Below are positions 23,633-33,315 of a DNA stretch of 64,000 bases, in pieces. Origin of the DNA: Cladobotryum mycophilum (taxonomy: Eukaryota; Ascomycota; Sordariomycetes; Hypocreales; Hypocreaceae); the NCBI GenBank assembly GCA_036429605.1, contig JAVFKD010000004.1, positions 2,232,001 through 2,296,000 on the forward strand, given 5' to 3'. Positions within the stretch are counted from its first letter, which is position 1. Each line of letters opens with the position of its first letter. A program made the position numbers and the translations under genes. The notes under the pieces were generated by a model. The model did no database searches. It was given only the letters and a program-made list of their open reading frames with translations, and had not been told where the DNA came from.

Positions 23633-24397
23633 GAAGACTTCTTCAACAAGGTCGAGTCTTATTAAACGAATAGAATTGAAATTTTAGAAGCACAATGGCC
23701 TGGATAAAAGGAAGACCGCGACTGAGACATTGTGACGGTCCGAATTGTTCTTATATTACCTAGGGTAGTTATACAACCATTGCAATTCGGACAACGCCGC
23801 TAGACACTCGATGGCTCATCGACGAGCCTCTCCACGACAGATGCTACAGGGATAAGCTCCTCCGCGGGCTCTGCTACAGGGGATACTCTTGGATGCCCCA
23901 TGGGGGAGTGATGGGGGGACCTCTCCCCACAAGATGCATCCGAGGGCTCTAGAAACAAGCTAGACTCACTAACGAAACCCTGGACCCGGGTGTCGCTCTA
24001 TGTGCAAGGGGGACGTTACTAGTTCAGCAAACCCTCACGCCCTTTTGGCCGTCTTGGGTGCCTGGCCGGACAAGGGGAAATCCACGGACCGGCTCCGCAG
24101 GCCCTGGTGGCGGCTTATGGGTCTTATCCGACGATGAAACAATATCGAGCAATATCGAATGGATAAAACGTTGCCATCGATGGGGAAACTAGTAGACATT
24201 AGGCGGGTTATCATATTATTAATTCAACATGAGTGGTGAGAGAATTATGTAGTGGCGTAAGCAAATGAATTAGACAGCTTCATTGCCTTTATCCCCCTCC
24301 ATTCATAACGGCTCCCCGCACCAGGTCATTCAGTTCCATCCGCAAAATTGAAGAAGCAGACTATTTGCAACAGCAAAACAGGCACACATCCATCACA
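23633..24397. promoter_or_regulatory. Shared divergent promoter of sugar transporter and aldehyde dehydrogenase
   Basis: This is a 765-bp head-to-head region. It contains a perfect inverted repeat, GTCCGAATTG at 23738-23747 and CAATTCGGAC at 23783-23792, each arm with a CCG/CGG triplet as used by Zn2Cys6 regulators. The repeat lies 106-160 bp upstream of the transporter start. No gene is seen inside. Confidence 0.55.
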
Positions 24398-25840
24398 ATG
24401 GCGGCACCATCAATTGAGACGAGACTCTTCATTGGGGGCGAATGGGTCCCCAGCAAGTCTGGCAAGACATTCCCCGTCTTCAACCCCGCGACTGAAGAAA
24501 AGCTTGCCGACGTCTATGAGGCAGATGCTGAGGATGTCGAGGTTGCATATGCTGCCGCCCGAAAGGCCTTTCCTGCGTGGAGGGATTTGTCTGCCTTTGA
24601 TCGTGTGGCCAAGTGTGTCAGACTGGCCGAATTGATCGAACGGGATCAGGATGAGATTGCACAACTGGAGGCTGCCAACATGGGATTGCCCATCTCCTCA
24701 TATCTCCCCTGCGTCACAGGGTCTGCGACGGGGATCAGACATGCAGCGAATTTGGCCCACGACATTCACGGAGAGACAAGTCTCAACACCCCCGGGCTCG
24801 TAAACTTCACACTGAGGCAGCCATACGGTGTCTGCGCCGCCATCATCCCCTGGAACGTCCCCATCGTCATGTGGTGCGGCAAGACTATCCCCTGTGTCGT
24901 CGCCGGAAACACCCTCATCCTCAAGTCTTCGGAAAAAGCGCCCCTCACATCCCTCAAGCTCGCCGCTCTAGCCCACGAGGCTGGCTTCCCACCGGGCGTC
25001 ATCAACGTTATTTCGGGCTTTGGAGCCACCGTCGGCAATGCGCTGGCCTCGCACATGGGCATCCGCAAGATCTCCTTCACAGGCTCCACCCGCGCCGGCA
25101 AGCTGATCCTCGAAGCCGCGGCCAAGAGCAACATGAAGCGCGTCTGCGTCGAGACTGGAGGCAAGAACCCGTGCGTCATCTTTGATGACGCTGATCTGGA
25201 AAAGGCCGCCGCCGGAGCAGCCGCCAGCTTGCAGTTCAACTCTGGCCAGATTTGCGTGTCGAACTCGCGTGTCTATGTTCAAAAAGGTGTTTTCTCCCAG
25301 TTCCTCGAGATTTTCGCCCAAAAGTTCCCCGACGTCAAGATTGGCAGTCCCTTTGACAAGGAGACAAATTTTGGCCCGCAGGTTGACAAGTTTCAGTTTG
25401 ACAACATTCTCAAGCTGATTGATGAAGCCAAGGCTTCGGGCGCAAGCTTGGTGGCTGGAGGTAGCAGAGCAACAGAAAAGGGTTACTATATTCAGCCTAC
25501 AATCTTTGCTGACGTACCTGCCACGGCCAATATTCTCAAGACTGAAGTCTTTGGCCCAGTTGTAGTAGTTCAGCCATTTGAGACCGAGGAGGAGGTCCTC
25601 GAAGAGTGCAACAACACCGACTACGGCCTTCACGCTGCCGTCTTCACAAGAGATATTTCGCGAGCCTACAGGGTAGTCAAGGGCTTCGAAGCTGGCATGG
25701 TTACGGTGAACTGCAGCAGTGAAGTTGGGCCGTATGACATGCCTTTCGGAGGCTGGAAGCAGTCTGGTACTGGAAGAGAAAATGCCAAGATGGGGTTGGA
25801 TTCATATTATGAAATCAAGTCTGTATCTTTACAGTTGTAA
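24398..25840 (+). CDS. NAD(P)+-dependent aldehyde dehydrogenase
   Basis: This is a single-exon class I/betaine-type aldehyde dehydrogenase of 480 residues that oxidises an aldehyde to the acid in the cytosol. The start at 24398 (CACAATGG context) was chosen over the longer non-ATG frame, and it gives the standard N-terminus ETRLFIGGEWVPS. Catalytic and binding residues are all present: N153 in IIPWNVP, the GSTRAG nucleotide loop at 230-235, general base E252 in VETGGKNP, nucleophile C286 in GQICVSN, and EVFGPVV and PFGGWKQSGTGREN near the end. No targeting peptide is visible. It is divergent from the MFS sugar transporter and so is probably co-regulated with it. The substrate is unknown; aldehydes from sugar or uronic acid breakdown are an inference from context. 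Codon use is strongly biased to C-ending codons, suggesting good expression. Confidence 0.95.
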   Translation: MAAPSIETRLFIGGEWVPSKSGKTFPVFNPATEEKLADVYEADAEDVEVAYAAARKAFPAWRDLSAFDRVAKCVRLAELIERDQDEIAQLEAANMGLPISSYLPCVTGSATGIRHAANLAHDIHGETSLNTPGLVNFTLRQPYGVCAAIIPWNVPIVMWCGKTIPCVVAGNTLILKSSEKAPLTSLKLAALAHEAGFPPGVINVISGFGATVGNALASHMGIRKISFTGSTRAGKLILEAAAKSNMKRVCVETGGKNPCVIFDDADLEKAAAGAAASLQFNSGQICVSNSRVYVQKGVFSQFLEIFAQKFPDVKIGSPFDKETNFGPQVDKFQFDNILKLIDEAKASGASLVAGGSRATEKGYYIQPTIFADVPATANILKTEVFGPVVVVQPFETEEEVLEECNNTDYGLHAAVFTRDISRAYRVVKGFEAGMVTVNCSSEVGPYDMPFGGWKQSGTGRENAKMGLDSYYEIKSVSLQL

Positions 25841-26100
25841 ACCAGCAGATAGAACCCTCCATGAATGAGATATGAGGTGACAATAAGCCATGGCTAGGTA
25901 CGACCAACATGCAGAAACTGGTTCGTTGTCTGAGTGATGAAGCGGCCCGATGCATGCCCGCCCGCACCCCACTCCAGCTGCATGATCCTGGAACTCCGAG
26001 TACCAACACGCAATTAAAAGGAGGCCCAACAATCAACGAAGAAGTAAGTAAACGTGTGCTTGCGAGTAATCCATCAAAAGCCGATCAATCAAGTTGGACG

Positions 26101-27179
26101 ATGGATTCAGAGCATGATTCCGACTGGCCAACCCCCCTGGCGCGATTGTTTCTGGGTTTTACACATATGGAGAGCATGGCTTCAAGTTGGAGGGCATTTC
26201 CCCGGCACCTCTACATGAGATGAGGCTACTCTCCAAGAAGGCTATCCGTTCCCAGCTTCAAGAATCCACCTGCCATTGGCTCATGATCCAGGTGCGGCTC
26301 TATGCCGTTCCTTACAAGGGACAAGCCAACAAGGCCAGGTTGTTAAACACGTTCGCGACTGCTATCAAAGCCGGCAAGGTGTGTGTCTTGATTGAAAGGA
26401 TGCGATCGATGCGATGTGAAGACTGAGAAAGGTAGTGCAAAAACCTGTCGCCAGATGCCGAGGCTATGAAAGACTATCTTCGTCCCCAGTTCGATGCTCT
26501 GATGAAGGATTATATTACAGCGTTTGAGCGTAGAAAATTTACAGAGTTTGAGCGATTGAACGATCCCCGGAGTGAGATTCAATATGATGTTGGCTACTTC
26601 CTGGCCAAATATTTTCTGGATGGTCCAAAGGGGAGACCATGTCGAAACAAAACGAAAGATCCCCTGGTTTTAGATATAGAGGCGCCTCCAAACCTAGCCG
26701 AGGCAATTAAAGACATCCCGGGACTCGTGTTTCGTGCATCGAGGAGCAAGCTGCTGCTCATAATAGGCTGGATTACCGAGATGGATCGGGCAATCGAGAA
26801 GGAATTCGCCAACCTCAGCTCGAACGACATGCCAGAGCTTATTCCTACTATGGAGGCGAATCTGGATTTCAAGCGCTTCCTCAAGAAGCACTTTCACATC
26901 GATGTAGACGACAGCGGCACTGTCGCTACGTACGAGCAGAAACCATCAGCTGCTGTGCACTTATACCCCGCTTTCGAGAATATGCATCTTCTGCGGGATA
27001 TCTTTATGAGGGTCCCGGGGTTCCATGTCCAATGCGTCGACCAGTACGTTGACCAGGGATACACCGTCCATACGGTGGTGGGATGGGATCTGTATAAAGT
27101 ATTCGTAGAAGTAGGGCGCCTCAACGAGAATAACATTGAGGGTGGAAGAAGAATAAGTAACTGGAGGCGGACGAGGTGA
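26101..27179 (+). CDS. Conserved fungal protein of unknown function, apparent frameshift in first exon
   Basis: I cannot name a function. The second exon (26436-27179) encodes about 247 residues that begin CKNLSPDAEAMKDYLRPQFD. They join in phase to a first exon ending at 26378 (TAIKAGK) across a 57-nt intron (GTGTGT..GTAG). The first exon has the pattern of a recurring fungal family: a GFYTYGEHGFKLEG segment, MRLLSK, then a Q-x-RLY-x-VPYKGQANKARLL helix pair that looks like a SAP-type or similar small helical motif. The only upstream ATG (26101) reads MDSEHDSDWPTP in another frame, and the switch point is the C6 run at 26132-26137. One more C would make it continuous. Otherwise translation could start at ATG 26220. 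The middle is Glu/Lys-rich and probably helical; there is no signal peptide or membrane helix. Confidence 0.55.
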
Positions 27180-28595
27180 AGTGTTGGTATGAACAATTGG
27201 AAATGTATCGTGACTACTAGCTAGAGGCTGGTCAATCTTTGAGTTTCCCCCCGTATCTTTTTGGCTCGCATAATGTGTAATACTGAGAACCCGAACCATG
27301 CCATTGTATTTGTGAACCCTTACGTTTCGAGTAATTGACATCTTCACTGTGACAAGCACCCATGAAGTAATTGCATATCTCGGTATCATTGAAGGGGCTA
27401 TGGTCATGGTTCTATCTAATTCGGATGAACTATTCAGAAAGAAACAACGAAAGAGGGGCGGCGGTGACGAATTGGACAATGCATCGAACGATGTTCGACC
27501 TATGGGGATACCTACGGAGGTCAGCGGTTCAAGTGGTACTCTCGTCAGCGAAAAGCGAAAGCCCGTCTCTACCAATGACCCATGGAGGGTTCCAGCTGCA
27601 TAAGCCAAGACACAAAAGGTCTATCGATGGCTGCTACCTTCTCGAGCGCCACTCTGACCCCTCCAGCAGTACTGATTCGTAAGAGTTAAGTCGTCTGAGC
27701 CGTGTGTACTTCTAATTCGCCTGCAGGGGAACTGGTGGGCGGAAAGTTGAGATAGAAAGCAACAATAGCTTGGCTGGACATGTGGGTTTGACTCGACACG
27801 AGTTTCTGCGAAAGGAACCATCCATCTCATGGTTATCCGGACCGTCCCCTTTGTTCACGGTGAACCGGATGAAGAAGAGGCAAAACCATGATATGCATCA
27901 GTAGTCATATGAGCCTGATACAATACTTTGCCTCCCTGCCTTGTGGCGCTGTCGGTTAATTAGAGAGGCTATAGAATTGACTTTTAAGCTGACGCAAGCT
28001 CCTGGATGGCCTCGATCGTACAGTAAGGCATGAATGATGAAGTCTTCGTAATCTGACACAAAGATGAGCTCAGCAGCGTTTGTGAGGTTTGACAATGATC
28101 TCATCTGCATGTTCCGGTCCTACTCACGGGCATTGAGTCCGAGCGTTCGGGTCAGTGAGCCCCGAGAATGGAAGAGCTCTGAGCGAATCTTCCGTATATC
28201 CGTCATGGCGTTTCCCTAGCTTGAATTATATGCCAGAAAGGAAAAGATGGCGTTGAACGGCTGATGGTTTTCGGACGTCAATTTTGGCGAGACCCTTTGC
28301 TAAAGTGTTGATGGTGGGTGTGTTGGTGATAGGGCTAAGATGTGACAAAATGTGTCACCAACCAGCTTCAAGTGTGGCTTGCGGAGCCAAATCGATCCTT
28401 GCTTCTTCTTCGCATTCCCAGAGCTATGGTTTAATAATCGAACCAATCAAAGACAGAAGGTGGGTGTGTCGGATCGTGTCTCTTGTCAGATGGCTGCATA
28501 TGCGGATGCAACTCTCGTCCTACATGACCTTCTCAACTCGTCACCTTTCACATATCCCCCTGCAAGATTCCCACCCCCGCATAGATCGGCTTCTT

Positions 28596-28615
28596 TTCTC
28601 TCTCTCTCTCTCTCC
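28596..28615. repeat. CT microsatellite
   Basis: A run of roughly ten CT/TC dinucleotides lies about 470 bp upstream of the GH88 start. CT-rich tracts are common in fungal promoters. Confidence 0.85.
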
Positions 28616-28751
28616 CAGGTCGCTTGCCGCTGACCCCCACAGATTCTCCATCAATCGTGATTTATGGACAGAATTGACCCTTTGCCCTTGTTATCGGTGA
28701 TTTAATGGGATGTTCACTCTACTTTTTGTTGAGAATGGTCTCACCTCGGCC

Positions 28752-28882
28752 CCGGTGAATTGACCGGACCGGTTCCGAAACCAATCAATGGTGATGCAGC
28801 GTCCTTCATCAACATGAACAGACTCTTTGACCTCTTATCAGAGAATTCTCTATAGCCCGGATTGCTTCCGAACCGGTGAATT
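28752..28882. promoter_or_regulatory. Repeated CCGGTGAATT elements upstream of GH88
   Basis: The exact 10-mer CCGGTGAATT occurs at 28752-28761 and 28873-28882. Near them ACCGGTTCCGAA (from 28769) and TTCCGAACCGGT (28866-28877) form a near-inverted pair. CGG/CCG half sites of this kind are typical Zn2Cys6 targets. They sit 200-330 bp upstream of the GH88 ATG. Regulatory use is inferred. Confidence 0.35.
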
Positions 28883-29078
28883 CCAAGGGCCATGTAGCAG
28901 ACTCATTATTGCGCTTCGCTCCTGTAACGTTTGACGGCAAAACTACAAACTTCTGTCGTCCTTGAAACCCAACTTCTTTTTTATAACATTATAACCGTAT
29001 CGAGGCTTGCCGAGAAGGAACAACAATAAGCTTCCAAGTCGACAAAAGGCGTGTGTCTCATATCTCATACTCAAAAAA

Positions 29079-30362
29079 ATGGGTTCCGTGGAGGAGGTCA
29101 TATCGACTCATATCAAGTCGCACAAAGTGCTGCCGACGCCGCATCTGTCCCTTACTACTCTGCCCCAGAGTCTTCAAGAGAAATTGAAGGAGCTTGGTAA
29201 CGAATACCTGAGCGATGATGTCGCGGAAACCATCATGCGGGTTGCCTCCCGGCCGCCGCTAGTTGAAGGCGGGTTCCCACACCACATTGGACAAGATGGA
29301 AAGACATATGTCTATGAGCCATCCGAGTGGTGGACGTCTGGATTCTTCCCGGGCAGTATCTGGCTTCTGTATGAACGATCTGTTCAGGTACCTACGCCAA
29401 TTGCATCGAGTGACATTCTCGCCGCAGCTTTGCAATGGCAGAAGGGGATGGAGAAGGAGCAATACAATACCGAAACACACGATCTGGGCTTCATGATCAT
29501 GCCGGAGTTCTATAGCCACTACAAGCAGAGTGGCAGTGCCGACAGTCGCGACATCGTCATCAATGCGGCCAAGTCTTTGTCGTCAAGATGGAACGAAAAG
29601 GTCCAATGCTTTCGCTCTTGGGATGAATGTGTTAGCACCCGCTTCAACTTCACCGACAAAGAAGAAGACTTTCTTGTCATTATTGACAACATGATGAACC
29701 TTGACCTCTTATATATTGGCTCTGAACTCACTGGTGACCCAGAGTTTGCCCGCCGCGCCACGGCCCACGCCAAGACGACCCTTCTGCATCACATCAGACC
29801 CGACAACTCTACCTACCATCTGGTCAACTACGACGCTGCCACTGGTGCCGTCAAGGGACGCTACACGGTTCAGGGTTACGGCGATGAAACCGCCTGGTCA
29901 CGCGGGCAAGCTTGGGCTCTTTACGGATATGCCACGGCGTACCGCTTCACCAACGATCCCGAGTTCCTCGACGCGTCTGTGCGTCTGTCGGAGTATTTCT
30001 GCCGTCGCGTCGAGGAGGCCGCTGCCGAAACTGGCGAAGCCGGTGCCGTCTACTGGGACTTTGACGCGCCCAGGCCGCCATACTTGCTGGACACTTCTGC
30101 CGCCATGATTGCATGCTCGGGCATGCTGTTGCTGTACCAACTCACCGGCGATGCGCAGTTCCTCCCCACAGTGACAAGGATAATGTCTCATTGCGCCCGC
30201 AAGGCCAAGGCACCGGCTGGTTCCGATTCGATACTGGGCCATGCCACGGTGAACAACAACGGAGATGCTATAAACCCCGTGCGAGATACGGGGCTTGTGT
30301 ATGCCGACTATTATTTCCTTGAAGTTGGAAATAGACTGATAGATTTGGGGTTCAAGCGGTAG
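29079..30362 (+). CDS. GH88 unsaturated uronyl (glucuronyl) hydrolase
   Basis: This is a glycoside hydrolase family 88 enzyme, which removes the 4,5-unsaturated uronic acid left at the non-reducing end when polysaccharide lyases cut glycosaminoglycans, pectic or other uronate polymers. It is a single exon of 427 residues, the usual size. The two catalytic Asp known from the Bacillus enzyme correspond to D135 in THDLGFMI and D203 in IIDNMMNLD. Other family motifs are WWTSGFFPGSIWLLYE, GYGDETAWSRGQAWALYGY and WDFDAPRPPYLLDTSAAMIA. The start at 29079 was chosen because the longer frame lacks an upstream ATG and AAAAAAATGG is a good fungal context. No signal peptide is visible, so it should act inside the cell on imported unsaturated oligosaccharides. 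It is followed by an alpha/beta hydrolase on the same strand 432 bp on, and preceded by a sugar transporter locus. Confidence 0.93.
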   Translation: MGSVEEVISTHIKSHKVLPTPHLSLTTLPQSLQEKLKELGNEYLSDDVAETIMRVASRPPLVEGGFPHHIGQDGKTYVYEPSEWWTSGFFPGSIWLLYERSVQVPTPIASSDILAAALQWQKGMEKEQYNTETHDLGFMIMPEFYSHYKQSGSADSRDIVINAAKSLSSRWNEKVQCFRSWDECVSTRFNFTDKEEDFLVIIDNMMNLDLLYIGSELTGDPEFARRATAHAKTTLLHHIRPDNSTYHLVNYDAATGAVKGRYTVQGYGDETAWSRGQAWALYGYATAYRFTNDPEFLDASVRLSEYFCRRVEEAAAETGEAGAVYWDFDAPRPPYLLDTSAAMIACSGMLLLYQLTGDAQFLPTVTRIMSHCARKAKAPAGSDSILGHATVNNNGDAINPVRDTGLVYADYYFLEVGNRLIDLGFKR

Positions 30363-30794
30363 AGCGAAGAATTTCTGCGCATTTCTTTTTTTCTGTTTTC
30401 TTTTCTTTTGGATCATGATCAATGGCTGTGTCATGTCTGATGAGAGGAGATTCTCACCAGCCAGACTGATGACTTCCCACAGGTGGATACCATGTTGCCT
30501 TATTTCTAGCCCTCCAATTTTATAGCGAATCAATAAAGTTATATAGTTTTGTTAGTCGCTCACTACATGCATCGTGATCTTGGCGAAGCATAACGAGCCG
30601 GGTAGATGCCCCGTTTACTGATCATGACGCTGACCTCAGCTTATCTTCCCCTCATTCCCTCGGCATGTGGCGCCCCTCTCGTATCATTTCCATTTAAGAG
30701 CATGTACCCGTATCATTGAGCTCATTTCATATCAAAGAGAACAAGAATCTCCTTCATTTTCGTGGCACATCACTTCACATCGCAGCACAGCAAA
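30363..30794. promoter_or_regulatory. Intergenic region carrying the alpha/beta hydrolase promoter
   Basis: This 432 bp lies between two plus-strand genes. It starts with a T/TTTTC-rich 3' UTR of the GH88 gene and ends with a CA-rich leader before the next ATG. No other feature is seen. Confidence 0.4.
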
Positions 30795-31661
30795 ATGACA
30801 GCGTCCAACATGACAAGTGACAGCATCACCACCTCCGACGGGGTAACCATTCGATACATCACTGCCGGCCCCACATCTGGTCCTGTTCTCCTCTTTGTAC
30901 CTGGCTGGTGCCAGACTGCCATTCAATGGAAGAAGCAGATTGCGCATTTCAGCGACACATACCGAGTTATCGCAATAGACCATCGCGGACATGGTGATTC
31001 TGGAAAACCATCTGGAGGTTATCGAATTGCGCGACTTGCTGCAGACCTGCATGAGCTCATCACCCAACTTGACCTCAAAAATGCTGTTATAATTGGCCAC
31101 TCCATGGGTTGCTCGGTCTTCTGGTCTTATTGGGATACCTTTTCCGATTCGCGTACTCGAGTTTCTAAAGTCGTACTTGCTGATCAGGGTCCTTGTATGG
31201 CGATAAATCCGGCTTGGGAGGGAGAACTTGCGACCTCATTGGCAGCCATATGGACTCCATCGTTCGTTTTCGAGCTGGCAGGGGCATTGGCTGGCCCCGG
31301 TGGCGAGGAGCAAGTGGCAGCAGTTTTGAGGACACTCTATACATCGTCAATCAGTGATGAGGACTTTAGTTGGACAACGGAGCAATGTCTCAAAGCAGAC
31401 CGCACGAACGTTGGGTCGACGTTATTGATCAACCATGCCACGCAGGACTGGAGAGATGTAATACCAACGATTAATATCCCCACTCTTGTGATTGGTGCAG
31501 AGGAGAGCCCTTTCAATAAGAAGGCATTGGAATGGGTTGCTGCGCAAATTCAGGGCTCTGAGCTGGAGATTTTCACAAAGGAGGAACAGGGCAGCCATTT
31601 CATGTTTTGGGAGAACGAGAAAAAGTTCAACCAGGTGGTTAAGAAGTTTCTTCAGAAATAG
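30795..31661 (+). CDS. Alpha/beta hydrolase fold protein
   Basis: This is a single-exon protein of 288 residues with the alpha/beta hydrolase fold (PF00561/PF12697), in the esterase/haloperoxidase/epoxide-hydrolase-like group. Seen are the oxyanion region VPGWCQ, the IDHRGHGDSGKP loop after strand 4, the nucleophile elbow GHSMG with S103, and the catalytic His H268 in EQGSHFMFW. The acid is probably in the segment PTLVIGAEESPF, where a Glu takes the place of the more usual Asp. No signal peptide is present, so it is cytosolic. The start at 30795 (CAAAATGACA) was preferred to the longer non-ATG frame. The substrate is unknown. It is close behind GH88 and might act on ester or lactone intermediates of the same pathway, but that is only context. 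Confidence 0.9.
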   Translation: MTASNMTSDSITTSDGVTIRYITAGPTSGPVLLFVPGWCQTAIQWKKQIAHFSDTYRVIAIDHRGHGDSGKPSGGYRIARLAADLHELITQLDLKNAVIIGHSMGCSVFWSYWDTFSDSRTRVSKVVLADQGPCMAINPAWEGELATSLAAIWTPSFVFELAGALAGPGGEEQVAAVLRTLYTSSISDEDFSWTTEQCLKADRTNVGSTLLINHATQDWRDVIPTINIPTLVIGAEESPFNKKALEWVAAQIQGSELEIFTKEEQGSHFMFWENEKKFNQVVKKFLQK

Positions 31662-33315
31662 TCGGCAGGAAAACAAGAGACGTTAGAAATGATACAAAAG
31701 AAGTCGTTGAAGTATTGAAGACTCAGTAGGACAATGCTAATTTCCGTGTTGAGATTTGATGTGATTGATTTGCTTACATCTGTTGTGTCTTTCTCTTTGT
31801 TCAATGGATGGCCAAGAGCACTGAATAGGTATTGTGTCTAGACTTTTGTTGTCCTAATACCCATGGCTCGTTGAATTTCACCGCCACCTGGCCGAAGAGA
31901 GTGAGGATGGCCAGCCTCTCGCATGCCAACCCCCATCGAAGCGTCATGCGGCGACGGCCCTTGGGCTTTACAGTCCATCATCAGCATCATGTGGAATGTT
32001 GTCTCCTAGGTTTCATTAGATATAGGATGTCTCTCCAATAGTTGGTCGGACTTGGTTCATGTCGGAGTTTGAGAAGATCCATATTGTAACCTCGAGAGTG
32101 GAAACTCTTGCCCCTGAGACCTGATCGACACAATCCACTCGGGTCTTTCGAGCAACCCGAAACCAGATGGTGGTATACGAGGTAGGTGAACGGCGGGCTG
32201 AGAAATCCTGGTTTCATTGGAGGAAGATATCGCGTTGCTCGCTCGGACCTCAATCGCGGTGATAATATCTAGGGTGCGGGTGGTGAACACGGAGTTTTGC
32301 GAAAACTCCTAGTCTTACTCAACACATTTTGGAAACTGGGACGGGTTTATCTCATAGAGATTTGGTTAAAACTCATAGAAACCCTCTACTTACCCTAAAA
32401 GAAGGAGAAATGTGACTAAACGAGATTGAAGAATGGATAATTTCATACTGCAGGTCATATCGTAAGATTGTTGTGGAAAATAGGGCGAGACACTAAGGGT
32501 GGTGTTGTGCAACCTCAAATTTTCTCTCTGTCTACGCAGGTAACATTTCAATTCCGGAACCGTTAATTTACATAAAAGTACGAAAGTCAGTTTAGGAGAT
32601 TAATGATATCATAGAAAGAGCAGGCAGAGCATGCTCAGACGGTGGGTGAAATCTTGTACGATAAGTAAGCCTGCTATCGGATGCTATTCAACGAAGAAAT
32701 CAAACAAAGTTGAGCTATTTGATATCGGTGTCAAGGGTAGAATGTTGAAACTGGTTGTTGTAGTCCTCCAGGCGGGTTTTCTCTTTGTGAACGAAACCAC
32801 AAAGAAGCCCTTTATGGACGTAGGCCGACAGTATACGAGATTTTAATCAATAGCACAATCCTACGTACTTCTACACCATACACATATTTTTCTTAGATAT
32901 CAAGCTGGTGCACGTGTTTAGCCGCCCGAGAATATATTCGTTCAAGGGCAATTTAGCCAGAATGATATAAATTAACTTTAATCCTTAACCTTATGAAATA
33001 ATTTGGCGAAGCTGGCATGGGTTCTATTCCCTCTCGGCCTCGCCCCGGTGCGTGCTATTGTTGATGGATATTACTGGTTGATCCTACGCAGCAACCTGCT
33101 GAGAATCTGACTGATATCTAGATTGAAGGATTAGTAACTCCTCCATGGAAGTAGAGTACATTGTATGGACAAGGAGGTCGAAGAAGTATAAATCATGAAT
33201 GAAATCGTTTTTCTTATATTTTGCTGTAAAGCAGCTCAGTCTGTCTTCTTTTGCTTAGTCTGAGCCTCCTTGTACTTTTTGAAAATCTCCATCATCAATC
33301 GAACTCAAAGCCACC
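31662..33315. other. AT-rich intergenic region, no supported gene
   Basis: This 1.65 kb stretch is AT-rich from about 32,280 on. A short perfect hairpin (GGAGTTTT, loop GCG, AAAACTCC) lies at 32291-32309. A 71-codon frame at 32631-32846 is unrecognised. It may be old repeat DNA. Confidence 0.45.

Larger units (their letters stand above)
27180..29078. other. Long intergenic region upstream of the GH88 gene
   Basis: No supported gene lies in this 1.9 kb. A 215-residue frame on the minus strand (26961-27608) overlaps the 3' end of the unknown gene and has no recognisable domain. It holds a CT microsatellite, CCGG-type repeats and an interrupted inverted repeat near 27836-27872 (ATCCGGACCGT and ACGGTGAACCGGAT). 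Confidence 0.5.

Noticed and set aside
24968..25633. 221-codon minus-strand frame
   Set aside because: Antisense shadow of the aldehyde dehydrogenase caused by strong third-position GC bias.
26961..27608. 215-codon minus-strand frame
   Set aside because: Partly antisense to the conserved unknown gene, no domain, no signal peptide or other support.
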